This document shows, one piece after another, positions 1 through 12,257 of a stretch of 64,000 nucleotides of DNA. This DNA is from Myrica gale (taxonomy: Eukaryota > Streptophyta > Magnoliopsida > Fagales > Myricaceae), in the NCBI GenBank assembly GCA_963930655.1, contig OZ005607.1, forward strand, positions 10,184,874 to 10,248,873, in the 5' to 3' direction. The notes below the pieces were generated by a model. It made no database searches. It saw only the letters and a program-made list of their open reading frames with translations, and was not told where the DNA came from. The position numbers were made by a program, and so were the translations under genes. Every line of letters begins with the position of its first letter. The first letter of the stretch is position 1.

Positions 1-720
1 GATCGTTTTCTCCAAGAAATGTGCTGATTGTTCTTGCTTCATTATTCTTGTATAGAGCTTGGGTTTGCTGTGTATGTGTTAGCAGATCAGATCTGAAGGC
101 TATGGTGTTTCGTTGATCACCTACACTTGATGTCTTTAGTTGATTGAGGCTTCCAGAAATTCTGGAAGAGTGTTTGCTGAAGGTTTTAACATTGAGCGTT
201 GATTGCACAAGGAGTTGTATGGATAGATCAACCCGGTGAGAATCTTGGTTTCAAACGGTCATGGAGTTCCATGATGAGCAGATCCGAATTGAGTCAATTT
301 GGGTAAGATTAACAGTGTTTAGATTAGCTAGGTTAGTGTAATCTTTTGATTACTGTGTAATCTCGTTTGAAATTAGTGGATTTAAAAATCAACTTCGGCC
401 CAGAGAGTTTTTCTCTTTTGAAGTTCTTCAAAAGGGTTTCTCTTTATCACCAAAAATTATGTCAAGTGTGTGATTGATTTTCCTTTGTTTTATTTGTTTA
501 CATTTAACCATTATTGTGATTAGTGTTCGTAGAATATCAATCTTGAAGATATTGATTATTCTGGTCCAAGAAGGTTGAAGACAAAGGTATAACGTGTGTT
601 TGTTTATATCTGAATTAACTAATCTTACAGGTATCGAGAAATTGATTTCATATTAATTTAGTTTGTGAAATCTGTCAAATTAGTATTATGCAGTGAGTTC
701 GGAGTTTCTTATAGTTAGTT
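1..720 (+). repeat. Possible copia LTR / leader remnant
   Basis: There is no open reading frame of note. The stretch around 395-470 (ttcggcccagagagtttttc, then caccaaaaattatgtc) has the look of the transcribed part of a plant Ty1-copia long terminal repeat. No primer-binding site, partner LTR or target duplication is visible, so at most this is a solo or truncated LTR. The assignment rests on sequence style only. Confidence 0.25.
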
Positions 721-877
721 CGGATTACTATTTTTACAGATTCGTGTTTAAGTGTTATATTCATATATTCATATATAGTTGATATTAGGATTATGAATAT
801 TGAAAGCATTGTGTATGGGTTGATATTATTAAGAATATATTTTAAGTTTTAAATAGAATTATTTGATAAATTTTTAA

Positions 878-1323
878 GGGTATAGTACATAAACAGTCCA
901 TATGGTTTCACGTTTTGACAAATTGGTCCCTGTGGTTTCAACTTGAACACATTAGTCCCTGGGGTAAGCATCATGTAACAAAAATGTCCTCCCGTTAGAT
1001 TTCTGTCAACCCACTTAACGGTCAAAGCTACCGGGAGGACCTTTTTGTTACATGATGCATACCTCAGGGACCAATTTATCAAAAGGTGATACCACAGGGA
1101 CTAATTTGTAGTCCCTGTGGTATCACCTTTTGATAAATTGGTCCATGAGGTATGCATCATGTAACAAAAAGGTCCTCCAGGAAGCTTTGACCGTTAAGTA
1201 GGTTGACGGAGGGACTGCATTGCAACAACTTGCTGACCATAGGGACTAACGCGTTCAACTTGAAACCACATGGACTATTTTGTCAAAATATGAAACCACA
1301 GAGACTGTTTTAGTACTTTTCCT
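878..1323. mobile_element. Fold-back MITE, Mutator type, 9-bp TSD
   Basis: This is a 446-bp palindromic element. The left half (stacked phrases such as agtccctgtggtttca and aaaggtcctcc) reappears inverted in the right half, with a short loop near 1102-1110. The ends are ggGTATAGTACATAAACAGTC-like on both sides. It is flanked by a perfect 9-bp direct repeat, aatttttaa, at 869-877 and 1324-1332, the duplication length typical of Mutator-like transposases. It encodes nothing, so it must have been moved in trans. An inverted-repeat transcript could feed small-RNA production, but that is inference. Confidence 0.85.
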
Positions 1324-1332
1324 AATTTTTAA

Positions 1333-2870
1333 TATACCTATTCACCTCCTCTACGTATTTTCTCCGTAAATAGGTTCTTCAGTATGCATAGTATGCATGC
1401 GCGCGGATCATTTGTTCATGATTATCCTATTGCATGCATGCAAGTTACTGAATTAGCAAAATACGTCTCAGAAAATATCTGAGGGAAAAGAGAAAATTTA
1501 ATCCTATTTCCTTCTTTGGATGTATATTTTTTTCAGTCAGAAAGATGAGAAACTTTTACTGTACCACCTGCCATGGCTAAATTGCAAAGCGGATGTGACC
1601 AATATTTGTTCTATATATATCTTTGGCCGACCTCGATTATAAACCTCTTCAATCATTACCCCATTTTGTCTTGTTCACAAATGATATCCCGAGACCAGCA
1701 TTTTGGTGTTTTCGTTTTATAATTATTTGTTCTTATTGCTTCCACCATTATTATAATATCTCTTTTCTCTATTATCATTAGCATGCACCACTAATTGCTG
1801 CCATGGATTCCCAAAACTAAATCCTTTGATATATAGATATAGGCTTTAGTCTAGGAGAATTAGACTCCAAATCTAATTGCTGCCATGGATTCCCATTAAA
1901 AAGGTGTCTGTTTCCGAGTGATAGTCCACTTATTTCATATCATCACAAGCTTTAATTTTTTTTTAGAAAACTACTTTTTTTTACCCTAAACCACTATGTC
2001 ATTTGTAATTTACCTCCCAAATTACCTCTAGAGTACTACTACCTCTTCATGACAGTTGATCCCCTTAAAATAAGTTTTTCTTTGTAATTTATCTCTCAAT
2101 TGAAGATCTAAGCGTTAAAAATTATGCCACTTGACCTAATCTCAATTGTTAGATCTTTATAATTTAACGTTCCCAAGTAATTTTAGAACGTGATTTGTTG
2201 AGTATCTGCTGATCATTACTTAAGATCTACGTTAATTTCCCTGAAAAGGTACTAAAACAGAGTTAATCTATTGAAAAGTAATGTTATCATCACCCACGAT
2301 CGATCGGCATGATCATATAATGTTGTTGTAATATTGCACATAGAAGCTCCAAGAAAATAAGACAAAAGGAAGAAAAAAGTCCAAGTTAAAAGAGAAGCAC
2401 ATCTCGTGAATCGTACTGTAGGTAGCTAGATAGGGTTCATTTCTATAACATGACTGATTTGACTCAACCCTTTGCAAGACAGCAATATCTACGTTGCTCA
2501 CAATTGTTAGTTAGGTACATTGGCTTGGCTTATGTCCTCCAAGGTCCTTTTGAATAATCCTTTCTTAGAGATCAGTCCCATCGCAAACCCTATCCCTGTA
2601 ATCATGGCAGATCATCAACAAATTCCCTTCACGAACGAAAAAACTTGTACCAGCTAGCATACGCGCATCCAAATTGGTCGTCAACTAGCAATCCAATCAT
2701 GCTCTATTCTGCATTGTTTATGCAGTGCTCGAAATTTAAGCTCAGTCCGCTTAGCTATGAACAACAGACTTGAATTTCTTGGAAGATTAACAAATCTGTA
2801 CCTCAGTTTATGCGACCTTAATCTTATCGATTTGCTTCATTAATCACCAAACTTCATACATGCATGAACC
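1333..2870. other. Intergenic, no gene seen
   Basis: AT-rich DNA without a credible coding exon. The phrase attgctgccatggattccca occurs twice (about 1794 and 1876), a short local duplication. Nothing else can be supported. Confidence 0.6.
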
Positions 2871-4007
2871 CAGTGACGAAACCAGGAATGATTCTGAAAT
2901 GGGGCCAACTCCTAAGGAAAAATGAAATACACGTACCGTACTATTTGCTGAGACTGGGAGATAGCAATTGAAGATAGCAATTGGATCCTACAGCTCTGCA
3001 TCTTCTGAAAACGTTGCAATATGACTTCGTTATCAATAGTTTCAAAAATTTCCTTCTCAAAATATACTACCATTCGATTTCCATATTGCTCCTTGAGAAA
3101 ATCATGCTCAACCGGCTGATAAGGACCTTTTATCAAATACTCCTTGCGAACTTGATCTCTAATCCCAAAATCATATTCTTCAATGACTTTACGTAACCCT
3201 GGGTCAGCAACAATATCATCTGGACTAAATAAAACATGAGGTCTTTTCGAACTAGTATTCGTCTTAGAAGTAGCAGTCACATTAGGAGTGTTAGAAGACC
3301 CTGCTGATTTTTTTTATCAAAAACTTATCAATTATCTAAACAAAATAAAACAAATTTTATCAATATAATTTCACAAGTCACAACCTAAGGTCATAATCAC
3401 AATTTCACAACCTAGTCCTAATCACAATTTCAATATAATTTCAAAACTTAATCAATAACCAATAGCCACAATAATATGAAAAAGGATTTAGTGTACAACA
3501 ATCTCAAAATCATAGAAAGAGACTGAAATATATCATCCTTATATAACCCATGACAACAAAATTAAGAAACCAATGATAAAAGACTGTAAAAGGTAACATG
3601 AAATACATTATCCTTATATAAATCAAGGCTGCAAAAATAAATTACAATAGCAATAAGTCTCTATCAATTTTTCATAGAAAACAAATTAGAAAAACTACTC
3701 ATGTCAATACTTAAAAAATAAAAAAGTTACTATTAATTGAATTCTCTCTAACATTGTGCATTTGTGCTTTCAAATAAATAATCGAGTTTTAAAATAATCT
3801 ACAAAAGAAAAGTCTCAAATGATAATCGGCTAGTGAAACAATCATGAGCTATTAATACATTTTCACGATATTACTTGAATTTTGAATTACGATAAGTTAT
3901 TAAGTTTTTTAATCAAGAGGGGACAGCTTAACGGAAAAAAGCTATATAATTATATATAATAAAAAAATTAACGTTACGGAGGGGCTGGCCCCTTACATCC
4001 GCCACTG
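2871..4007 (-). mobile_element. Non-autonomous hAT element, 8-bp TSD
   Basis: The element is 1137 bp and bounded by short inverted termini: CAGTGACGAAACC at the left and CAGTGGCGGATGT (read inward) at the right. Both ends carry ggggccag/ctggcccc-like subterminal text. A perfect 8-bp duplication, catgaacc, flanks it at 2863-2870 and 4008-4015, as expected for hAT transposition. The only coding remnant is a minus-strand exon near the left end, so the transposase is internally deleted. Confidence 0.85.
2912..3300 (-). pseudogene. hAT transposase remnant (TTF/ZMYM1-like)
   Basis: An open exon of about 128 codons begins after a plausible acceptor (atcagcag) at 3301-3302. It contains DDIVADPGLRKVIEEYDF, then RDQVRKEYLIKGPYQP, the signature of the region before the TTF-type zinc finger in plant ZMYM1-like hAT transposases. 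It then jumps to text like the transposase C-terminus (FETIDNEVILQRFQKMQS). The zinc finger, the RNase-H-fold catalytic core and most of the dimerisation domain are absent. It lies wholly inside the 2871-4007 element and is not functional. Confidence 0.7.
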
Positions 4008-4015
4008 CATGAACC

Positions 4016-5180
4016 TGCACCTAGCCTGTCTAGTGAAAACGCTGACAAGTACTTAACACTATTGGTCGATGCTATTGGTCTTACAGCTAGCCATATTTCT
4101 GATCATGCCTGCACTTGGGAATCTTGGGTTTTTTTTTTGTCTGTTAGTTGAAGATTTCGTTGCTCCTAATTAAAAACAAAGTAGAGAGCACAGAAGAAAG
4201 AAAAATAAAGCTCATGATGATACCCCCATTAATCTATTGCAATTTCATAGGGACAACTCGAAGTGAGGGATTTAAATATGAAATATAAAACGAAGAAAAA
4301 GGAGAAGAAAGCGATCTCCCTAATGAAACCCTGGAGCATGCAAGACATATTGTAGGCTTTATAGGTTTTCTCAATTAAAAAAAGTTCATATTTAACTTAG
4401 TGGGTAACACACCGCAGACCGACAAGAATCTACATGGCCAACATGGCCGTCTTCCCCACCTTTAGGGATTTGCAGTCAACTTCACGCATCAACAATGCCG
4501 CTGGGCAATTCCTAAAACTTGAGATTCCTCATGTAGTTTCCTATGAGGAAAAAAGAAGAAGAAAAACAAAACAGGGAACTAAGTATATGTATGATCTATT
4601 ATGCATATGGCTAGCTTCTCCGAACTTGCTGTCGATTTGCTTGATTGTTCGACTTCAAGAAAGATGTTCTCATGATATAGGGTTCGAATGACTTCCTTAG
4701 TTAAGTGAATAAGCTTGTTTATTGTGGCAATTTTCTATGGATTTGTTCGTTTACATGCTATCTCCACAATCTCATGCAGTACTGTCCTAGTAGGAAAAGA
4801 AACGACGACCAAAAAAGTACTGTAAATGAGACAAAGGAGAAAAATTAAAGAAATATTCAAAAGCCAAAAGGGAAGAAGGCCCATATCCTAGGAGATCAGT
4901 GATAAGACAAATAAGATAGCTTAGACTGTACATGATTTAATTAGTTCATGGGGGAAGGGACTCTTCCATGAAACCTTTGCCTCTCTGTTGGCTGTTTAAT
5001 TTGCACTAGATCTCTATATTCTCGTAAGCACAACGAAAGCTGATAGCAGAGTACGTAGGCCGTTTTTCAAGAACAGTGAGTCGGCTTAGAGGACACCAAC
5101 AAGGACATTTGGGAAGCAACTTTCACTAGGGTTAGTTAATTTTTCTAATTGACACTTTTGTATTGGTACGTAAGACATCA
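4016..5180. other. Intergenic, no gene seen
   Basis: AT-rich sequence. A short open frame at 4434-4691 has no recognisable composition or domain and is not called as a gene. Confidence 0.55.
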
Positions 5181-5181
5181 A

Positions 5182-5700
5182 TTCCTTATTTTATTCTCTC
5201 TTCGTCATATTCGCAAATTTTTATTGACATAAGTGTCATTGTTTTATAATTATTCGTTGTTACTATCTTTATCATCATCTAGAATCATTGTATACATTAC
5301 GACCATGCGTTGTAAGGATCTTATTTCTTTATAACCTGCTTCTGCCATCATTATTTTTAAATCATCATCTCAAACACCTTTTGGATTGGCCAACTCTAAA
5401 AGTACAAGCTATACCCTAGTCTAGAATATCACTGACTTTAGCTCAAAAGAAAGTTACATTTAAATTTGAATAACATATATATATATACACCAATATCTAT
5501 ATAAATAAATTTACCCATCATATTATTATAAGTTTCTACCCATTAGAAGCTAACGTAAGTGATGAGACTATTTTTAAAAAGCAGAGTATACTAATCTTTA
5601 GATTATTGTATGCACACCCAAGGAAATGCTTTGAAAGAGCTTCAAAAGGGAGTATGGAAGAATGTTATTGAATTGCTAGCTCTTACCTATCTTTCTAGTG
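5182..5700 (+). repeat. Diverged direct repeat, copy 1
   Basis: This copy shares an ordered series of phrases with the stretch about 870 bp downstream: tcaattccttattttattct, then tttatcatcatc, then gctttgaaagagcttcaaa. The two copies differ by many substitutions and indels. A related fragment (ttataattatttgttctta) occurs near 1718. The unit has no coding capacity and no family could be assigned. Confidence 0.5.
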
Positions 5701-6049
5701 CATGCCTTGTAGATGCTGTCTCCTCACATTGTTATTCGAGTAATTTCAATGATTCTGCTAAAAAGGAATGCATGTGAGTGATAAGAAATAATGCAAGGTT
5801 TCCTTTTGCTATCAAAACATTAAGGGTGGCACAATTCCAATATTCATGAAATAGTAATATTCTTCACTAAGTGAAATCAAGGAGCAAAAAATTGGCCGAG
5901 GGAATAAGGAAAACTTTAAAAATCTTAGAAGATTACCATATCCGTGGTGAGAATGACCAGAAGATCAAGGAGATAGATGGGGTTCCATTTGGCTCGCGGG
6001 GTGAGGACTCTAATTTGTGCAAGTGACCTCCTCAATTGATGAGCCAATT

Positions 6050-6540
6050 ATCAATCCCTTATTTTATTCTCCTTATTGTATCTTTACTGTCACCCATAAT
6101 CGATGCTATTCTTTTTTAATTATTTATTATCTTTACCTTTATCATCATCGACAATCTTTATATTCATCACAATCATCCGCCCTGAGGACCTTTTTGATTG
6201 ATACTCAAGAAAATTATTTATTTTTGCTGCTTTCACCATCATTAAATTATTATCGCCAACATTACCATGCGTGACGAAAACCTTTCTCATTGGAACACTC
6301 TAAAGGCAATTCCTAGCTATACCTATTTTCAAGAATTAGTATAAGTCTGCCCATTAATTTGAGTCACTAAGTTAGGGAAGAAAATATTATTGAAAAGGAG
6401 AGGCAGCTGGGTTAATAATTTCAGATTAAGAATTTGCATAACCAACGAATCGCTTTGAAAGAGCTTCAAAGAAAGGGGGGAAAGGAAGATATTTATTTTT
6501 GAATGGTAACTCTTTATATTTCTAGTACTATATATAACGT
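6050..6540 (+). repeat. Diverged direct repeat, copy 2
   Basis: Counterpart of the 5182-5700 repeat, opening with tcaatcccttattttattct and ending around gctttgaaagagcttcaaag and tatatttctagtacta. The divergence suggests an old local duplication or two members of an unnamed repeat family. Confidence 0.5.
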
Positions 6541-7300
6541 AAATTCAATTATAACGAATTATGCTTGACAACAACGTTTAAAGACATCATAGGAATTTAC
6601 GACGTACCGATATAAGTGTGGAGGTTTTTTTTTTCTGTTTCTTTATTAAATATTGTCTTAGAAACTAATTATAATTCCAAACTATATTTAAAATTCTCTT
6701 TTGGCAATCATATAAGTAGCAATACAGTTTACCAAAGACCCTATACAGTACGTACAACAGCAGATTCCTTAAAAAAAAATAGCACAATAAATTACACAAA
6801 AGCAAAAAACGGTTTATATTTAATCAGTTCAAAATATTGGTTTGCCTCTCAAAGATGAGAAGGCTAACTTATTATTGGCGCCGCCAGTACTACTGGGATC
6901 CATCATTAATTACCATTTCCCTTCTTTCCTGTTGCTTTGTCAACGACACCCCCCTTTATGTTTATATCGATCGCTTTCAGCTCATCAGTTTTGTGTACCT
7001 TCATGCACTCAAGCGAAGCTTGTATAAATTGCCCATAAGACACTATAAAAACTTCCATTTTGATTTTGGGTTACAGTTTCTTTGGAAGCTTAAAAAAACT
7101 GCCCGGTTTCTAAATATTTCGGGCAGTCAATTAAACTGCAAATTGGATAATTAAACAAAATCCAATATCTACATCGGTCACCTACTTCAAGCACACTTAA
7201 TGTAAATCACACTACTAAATAAGGATCATGCCAACATAATTCGCCACACTAGGAAAAACCAAAACGTCCGATTAATATACGGATCATCGATCCCTAGCTC

Positions 7301-9196
7301 TCACGGTTGACTAGGAGCCAAATTTGCTGAGAATGTGGAAATGAAGTTGATCCAATCATCCTCGTCTTCCTCGTCTTCCTCCCCACCCATATGGCTCCAT
7401 TGAACTTGAGAACTCTTCTCAGTCTCTTCGTTCCTTGCAAACCGTCCCCTGATGCGCGGCCTGCTGTCTGCCAATGTCTTCCTGCAGGCGTACTGCATTC
7501 AATAAGAGCCAACTGTTACAATAATGCCTGTAATATTGATCCCACTAATGACATGACAAATCCTTAAACAACGAATTGATTGGTGATCAGTTTGTTCATC
7601 CGGATTGCAAAGCATGCGTTAATCAAAACCCTTAATGGACAAAATGACGTAATAGAACACAAAGGTCAAGCTACCATTATTGACGTTTCTGTACCAGTTT
7701 GGTAGCTTTATCGGAAGTGGCTAATCTCTTCATTTGTTATAGTCAATTAAACGATTATTCTTTGGTCTCTCTCTGTCGTTCTCTTTCTTTTCTGACACAG
7801 CTGTTGATTCCTTACCCTCAAACATAAACACCCACGCTAGCCACGAGAGTTCCGTACCCAAATAGTAGACCCTCAAATCTACTCTAAAGTATTCTTAGTA
7901 GACGTTCCTAAGCTATGTCAAATATGCTTTCAAAACTTTAGAAATACTTTTAAAGGCTACAAAATATCTCTTTCACAAAGCATGCATGATCTAGGTGCTC
8001 GTTATGGTAGAGATGGCTAGAGATTCCATTATTTTCGCTGGCTTAGTGATCAGAAAGGAACATACGAACATATAGCAAAAGCTGAATATGACAAGACGTA
8101 GCATATATAGAGTGGGAGCCGGAGAGTTGGAAAAGTATGAACATATAGCTCTTAATGCCTCGCACAAAAAAGTACTATAGATTGAAAAACTTGTAAAGAA
8201 GAGAACCCACGACTCATGATCTCTCATCCAACTTAAAATAGATCGATTTTTTTTTTTTCGATTTGGAATTGGATTATTGCATATGCTATATTGCTAGCTA
8301 ACAGCCTAACAATACAAAAAGAACTTTTGTTTTTGTTTGCAGATACGAAAAGGAAATAAATATTATGGAAACCTTAATCTTCTTGTTGAAATTTCTCTGG
8401 TTTCTTTTGCTCCTATATCTCTCAATCCTTTCCTTTTTCTCCTCTGGGCTATATCTGCACACTTTGCTCATGCTTTCAATGATAATACTGTTCTCATTCG
8501 ACAACGGGCTTTCTGATCGATGACTGTGTTGCACCATATTGATCCTCTGCAGCAGAATTAGAAAGAGAAAAAAATTATCACAGCTTAATCGCCATTAGTA
8601 GGTAATAACATCTAAAATACACAAAAATTGAGGAGGAATTATTTCCAGGGAGACAAAAAAAAAGACAATTTAATTCATTTCGTAAGTTTTGCATGTGTCT
8701 CTCAGTAGTTAGGACACTGATCAGCGAAAGGTCATTACGTGAAAAGAAGGCTGCCATTTCAGTAGTAGTAAGAGAAGCTCACCTGTAAATCCCCGGTACT
8801 GAAGACCCTCCTGACAGGACCGGAAGCCGAGTCCACAAACTCGCGAGTCGAGGAAAGGAGTTGCCGAAACCCGTTCTTCTGGAGCGAGAGGCTGCTCACG
8901 CTTCTCTGAATGATATTCGGTCTCTGACTTTGGGTGCAATGACTAGCGAGCGAACTCGGAGAACCGTAGCTACTGCACCCGCTGCAGCTGCTACTATTCC
9001 CCACCTCCGAGTTCAATGTTGTCAGAGCTTCGGGAACCGAGTCGGGCTCGGTGGAGGCGAGTTGGTCAGGGATGAGTAAGTTGGGGGGTAGTGCCGGAAC
9101 TGAGGGGAGAGTAAACGGGAGTGTGAGGCCGGGCGACGCGTACTGGCCAAATAAATCAGCGGCACCTGAGAATGCTGTGTTCTGATTACCGTACAT
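7301..9196 (-). CDS. CCT-motif family transcriptional regulator
   Basis: Three exons: 9196-8783, 8546-8373 and 7492-7301. Splices are phase 0 with donors cag|gtgagc and aag|gtttcc and acceptors ctgcag and aatgcag. The product is 259 residues. The first about 138 residues are Pro/Ser-rich and end in RRVFSTGDLQ. Exon 2 carries HRSESPLSNE and KYSPEEKK-like text (CRYSPEEKKERIERYRSKRN). The CCT motif runs from RIERYRSKRNQRNFNKKIK across intron 2 into YACRKTLADSRPRIRGRF, about residues 173-215. An acidic tail (GGEEDEEDEDDWINF) closes the protein. No B-box or receiver domain is present, so this is a CCT-only protein rather than CONSTANS or PRR. Family members act in the nucleus, binding DNA together with NF-Y-like subunits in flowering, light and sugar responses; the specific role here is unknown. 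The ATG sits in gcgccATGT and follows a pyrimidine-rich leader. The gene looks intact. Confidence 0.93.
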
Positions 9197-9295
9197 GGCG
9201 CGCGTGGAGGAGAGATCCTGGGTTTTGAAGAGGTTTGGGAATGAAGGGATTGAAGTTGAAGGGTGGGAGTACTTATGCGAGAGAAAGGAGCTGGA

Positions 9296-9320
9296 GAGTG
9301 ACGTGGAAGATGACGTCTTA
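9296..9320 (-). promoter_or_regulatory. Paired ACGT (bZIP-type) elements upstream of CCT gene
   Basis: About 105-120 bp upstream of the CCT gene start codon, two ACGT cores lie close together: gacgtc inside atgacgtctt, and gtgacgtgg. Such cores are binding sites of plant bZIP factors. A CT-rich stretch downstream is typical of plant 5' leaders. No clear TATA box was seen, so the transcription start is uncertain. Confidence 0.4.
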
Positions 9321-9599
9321 GCTTGAGAAGGCGTTGACCTGATCTTCTATCTTCAGCTCCATCAGAGGGGACGTTGGCCTACCCACGAGCCTAGAAAAAA
9401 GAAAAAAAAAAACTGGCCGGTTGCCTCAATTGAGATTTTAGAATAAAGTTTTTTATTTATTTTTATTCTGGGTGCTGTGATTGTGGTTTATATTTTCTTA
9501 ACCAAGAAATTGAAGCGAGGGATCTATGTAATTGGTTTGAAGGAACTTTGTATCGAACCTCGATACGTATACTTTACAAATTAATTAGATAAATTACAC

Positions 9600-10290
9600 A
9601 ACATATCAGCGACGAAACTTCACAGACGAGAGAGCCATAACTTACTGATGCAGGGAATCCGAGTTAGACGACGCAGAGCTGTCAGATTGCATACTGATGA
9701 CGCTGAATTATTTGGAGCGGGCAAATCAGTACAAGAATGACAAGAAATCGTGATCTAACCTATTTGAGGTGTCGATTTTTTTGCCATAACTTTGGCTACA
9801 AGTGTTCGATTCGCGCCCGTGATCTCAATTCGGAAAGCTATTTTCGGCGCACACGTCATGGCCACCCAGCTACGCTCGTTGCACCTCGTTTTGAGCCCTA
9901 AATCCTCTGTTTTCCCTTTCGAATCCCTATTGTTGGTTAATTTTTGTTATTTATGGTAATCTTCCATTTATCAATTAGGAAGTAATTCTGAACTCGATTT
10001 GGGCCAAATTTTTGGCAGTCTAATTATTTCATTCCGTATTTCGTTTTGGTAAGACTTCTAGGGTTTTGCTATTTTTGGTAAAATCCTATTAAGGGTCGGT
10101 TTTAGCTATATTAACCCTGCTTGTGGGTTGTTTTTTTTTTTTTATCATTCATGAATATTGATATTTTATTGAATCCCAGAGTTTTCTCTAAGTTTTTGGG
10201 ACAAATTCTCTATTTTCCTTGCATAATTGCCTAAGGAATTAACCTACAGAATAATATCTATTCTGTTCGGCGTCACTTACCCTAATTGTG
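9600..10290 (+). repeat. Possible LTR remnant upstream of CCT gene
   Basis: The run ttggctacaagtgttcgatt, ctcaattcggaaagctattt, followed by a T-rich and then aatattgatattttattgaa segment, resembles the LTR text of plant gypsy-type retrotransposons. There is no partner LTR, no primer-binding site and no coding region. It may be a solo LTR or just unique promoter-distal DNA. Confidence 0.3.
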
Positions 10291-12248
10291 TTTCTTTCCT
10301 GATCTAAATATATATGGTAGAAAAGAATTAGAATTCCATGGTGATAAATGTGAAAGCTCATGAGGGAAATCATATCACACATCAGATGTTAATTCTTAAT
10401 GTTTTGTTTGAATAATTAGTTGGTTATGAATTATTAGATCTAATGTTGCTGCATGTGTTGAGTCAACAACCTAAGAAACGTTCCCATTTCTCTATCTGAC
10501 ACATATACACCACAAACTCTAGCCATGATGTCTGGTTTAGTTACGTGGTAGAAGTTCAGAGTTGACTCGGGGCCTCACCCAAATCTATTCCCCTATTCAT
10601 GTATATATATATTTTTCTGCTTTATTTGGGACTTTGCTAATGTGTTTGAGTGAAAACTAGGTGCCATTAATTGATTATGGTGCTTACTATTACAAAAGGT
10701 ACTTGTGATCATGAGATATCCTGGCCTCCTGATCTACTAGAGAAACAACTTAAGTACAACGATCGACATTCTTAAGTGTGAAAGGAACAAAGATTAATAA
10801 TCTGTGAATAATGATTCCCAGTACTCCCAGAGCAATCACAAATTTCAAAAGCCCCACGACGAGTAATAATTTGCCCCATTTCTTCCTTTTGATATATAAC
10901 ATGTACTTAGACTCTTAGTCCTCGATTCCTAAATGGGTTCTCATTTCTAGGGACACAAAAGGGAGGGAATTCTTAGAATAATATCAGGTTTGGAGACATG
11001 CTCTGGTTTGAGATTAGAATATAATTTGTCTCAGTGATTCTGTAAATACATTTCGGTCAAGAAAATAGAAGAGAAATAGGCACTTTTTCAACGAGGTACT
11101 GTGCCATTTTTCCCTTGCAGTTTATGCTAGCAGATTTCCCTCGAAAAGAATATCGATCGTACCCAACTTGCACCTGACAAACATACAAGGAGATGACCCA
11201 CCACTGAGTTCCCAATGGGAGAGAGACAGAAAGCGTGGGAGATAGTGTGAGCATTAGTGTTATTTGTTATATACCCATGTGAGGTGCACTGCACATGTGT
11301 AGGCTTCCAATGATTTGTTTTAGGTTAGGGATGATCAGAATTTGGATCTTAAGCTCAGCAAGCATCATTATCACCATAATCATCTCTTGGAAAAATCGTT
11401 AGGGAGTATTACAGTTAGGATCTCATGATGAAATTGTCTTCATCCTCATAATATTTAAACCACGATAAGTAGAATCAGTTCCTAATTTAGATGTGTAAAA
11501 CGTTGAATGTGACTGTTGCTTTCAAAACTTACATTATGAATTAATTAAGCATTATCGTTTGAGAGAATTGTATAATTAATTACCTAAGGAAAGCCCCTTT
11601 GACTAAGAAAGTGTGTAATTATCTCTAAGTTATGGATCAATTAATAAGAGGATGAACAAGAAAAAGGCAACATTATATTGTTAGATTTTTACGTTCTAAT
11701 TTCTTCTTGTTTTACCATTTTTTTTTTAAAAAATTTCGCATTCAGGCCAATTTATGTTTCGTTGACATCCAAATCTAAAAGTGGTCAGTCCTAATGCATT
11801 TCTTAACTTTTTTAGGATGTTTTATTTTTTAATTTCTTCAATTGGAAACAGGTCATGTATCTAATGACTTCATTATAGTACCGCATCATTAATACACATG
11901 ACCCAAGTTCTCTTAGAGAGGAATCTAACTCGAAGTTGTCTGTGTTGAAGAATTGTGAAACCTATGCAGATTATTGAAGTTATCAGAGGCAGCTTGAGTT
12001 AATTAGAACTAATAATATTTATTTATAAATTCAGTTTCAGTACCAGTATCCTCACAAGGCTAGCTGATGTGATGGCCGACACACTTGGTCATAAATCTTG
12101 AGAGCCTTTCATTTCCATGTAGACTGCTCGAAGATATATCATAGTATACTTAGAAAAAATAAGCATTAAGATCAAGAGAGGCGTCAAAAGCAATATTCTT
12201 GTTTGGCTAAATTTGGCGTGCAGTCCAAGGTGTTTGAAAAATTACCCA
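10291..12248. other. Intergenic, no gene seen
   Basis: AT-rich. No exon, RNA gene or delimited transposon could be supported. A short reverse-strand open frame at 11057-11254 lacks any recognisable feature. Confidence 0.5.
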
Positions 12249-12257
12249 CGTTAATAA

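Noticed and set aside
2313-2501. Minus-strand 62-codon frame with a hydrophobic end
   Set aside because: No start context, no splice partner and no recognisable motif.
8861-9079. Plus-strand open frame of 72 codons
   Set aside because: Exact antisense of exon 1 of the CCT gene; open only because of GC-rich Ser/Pro codons on the other strand.
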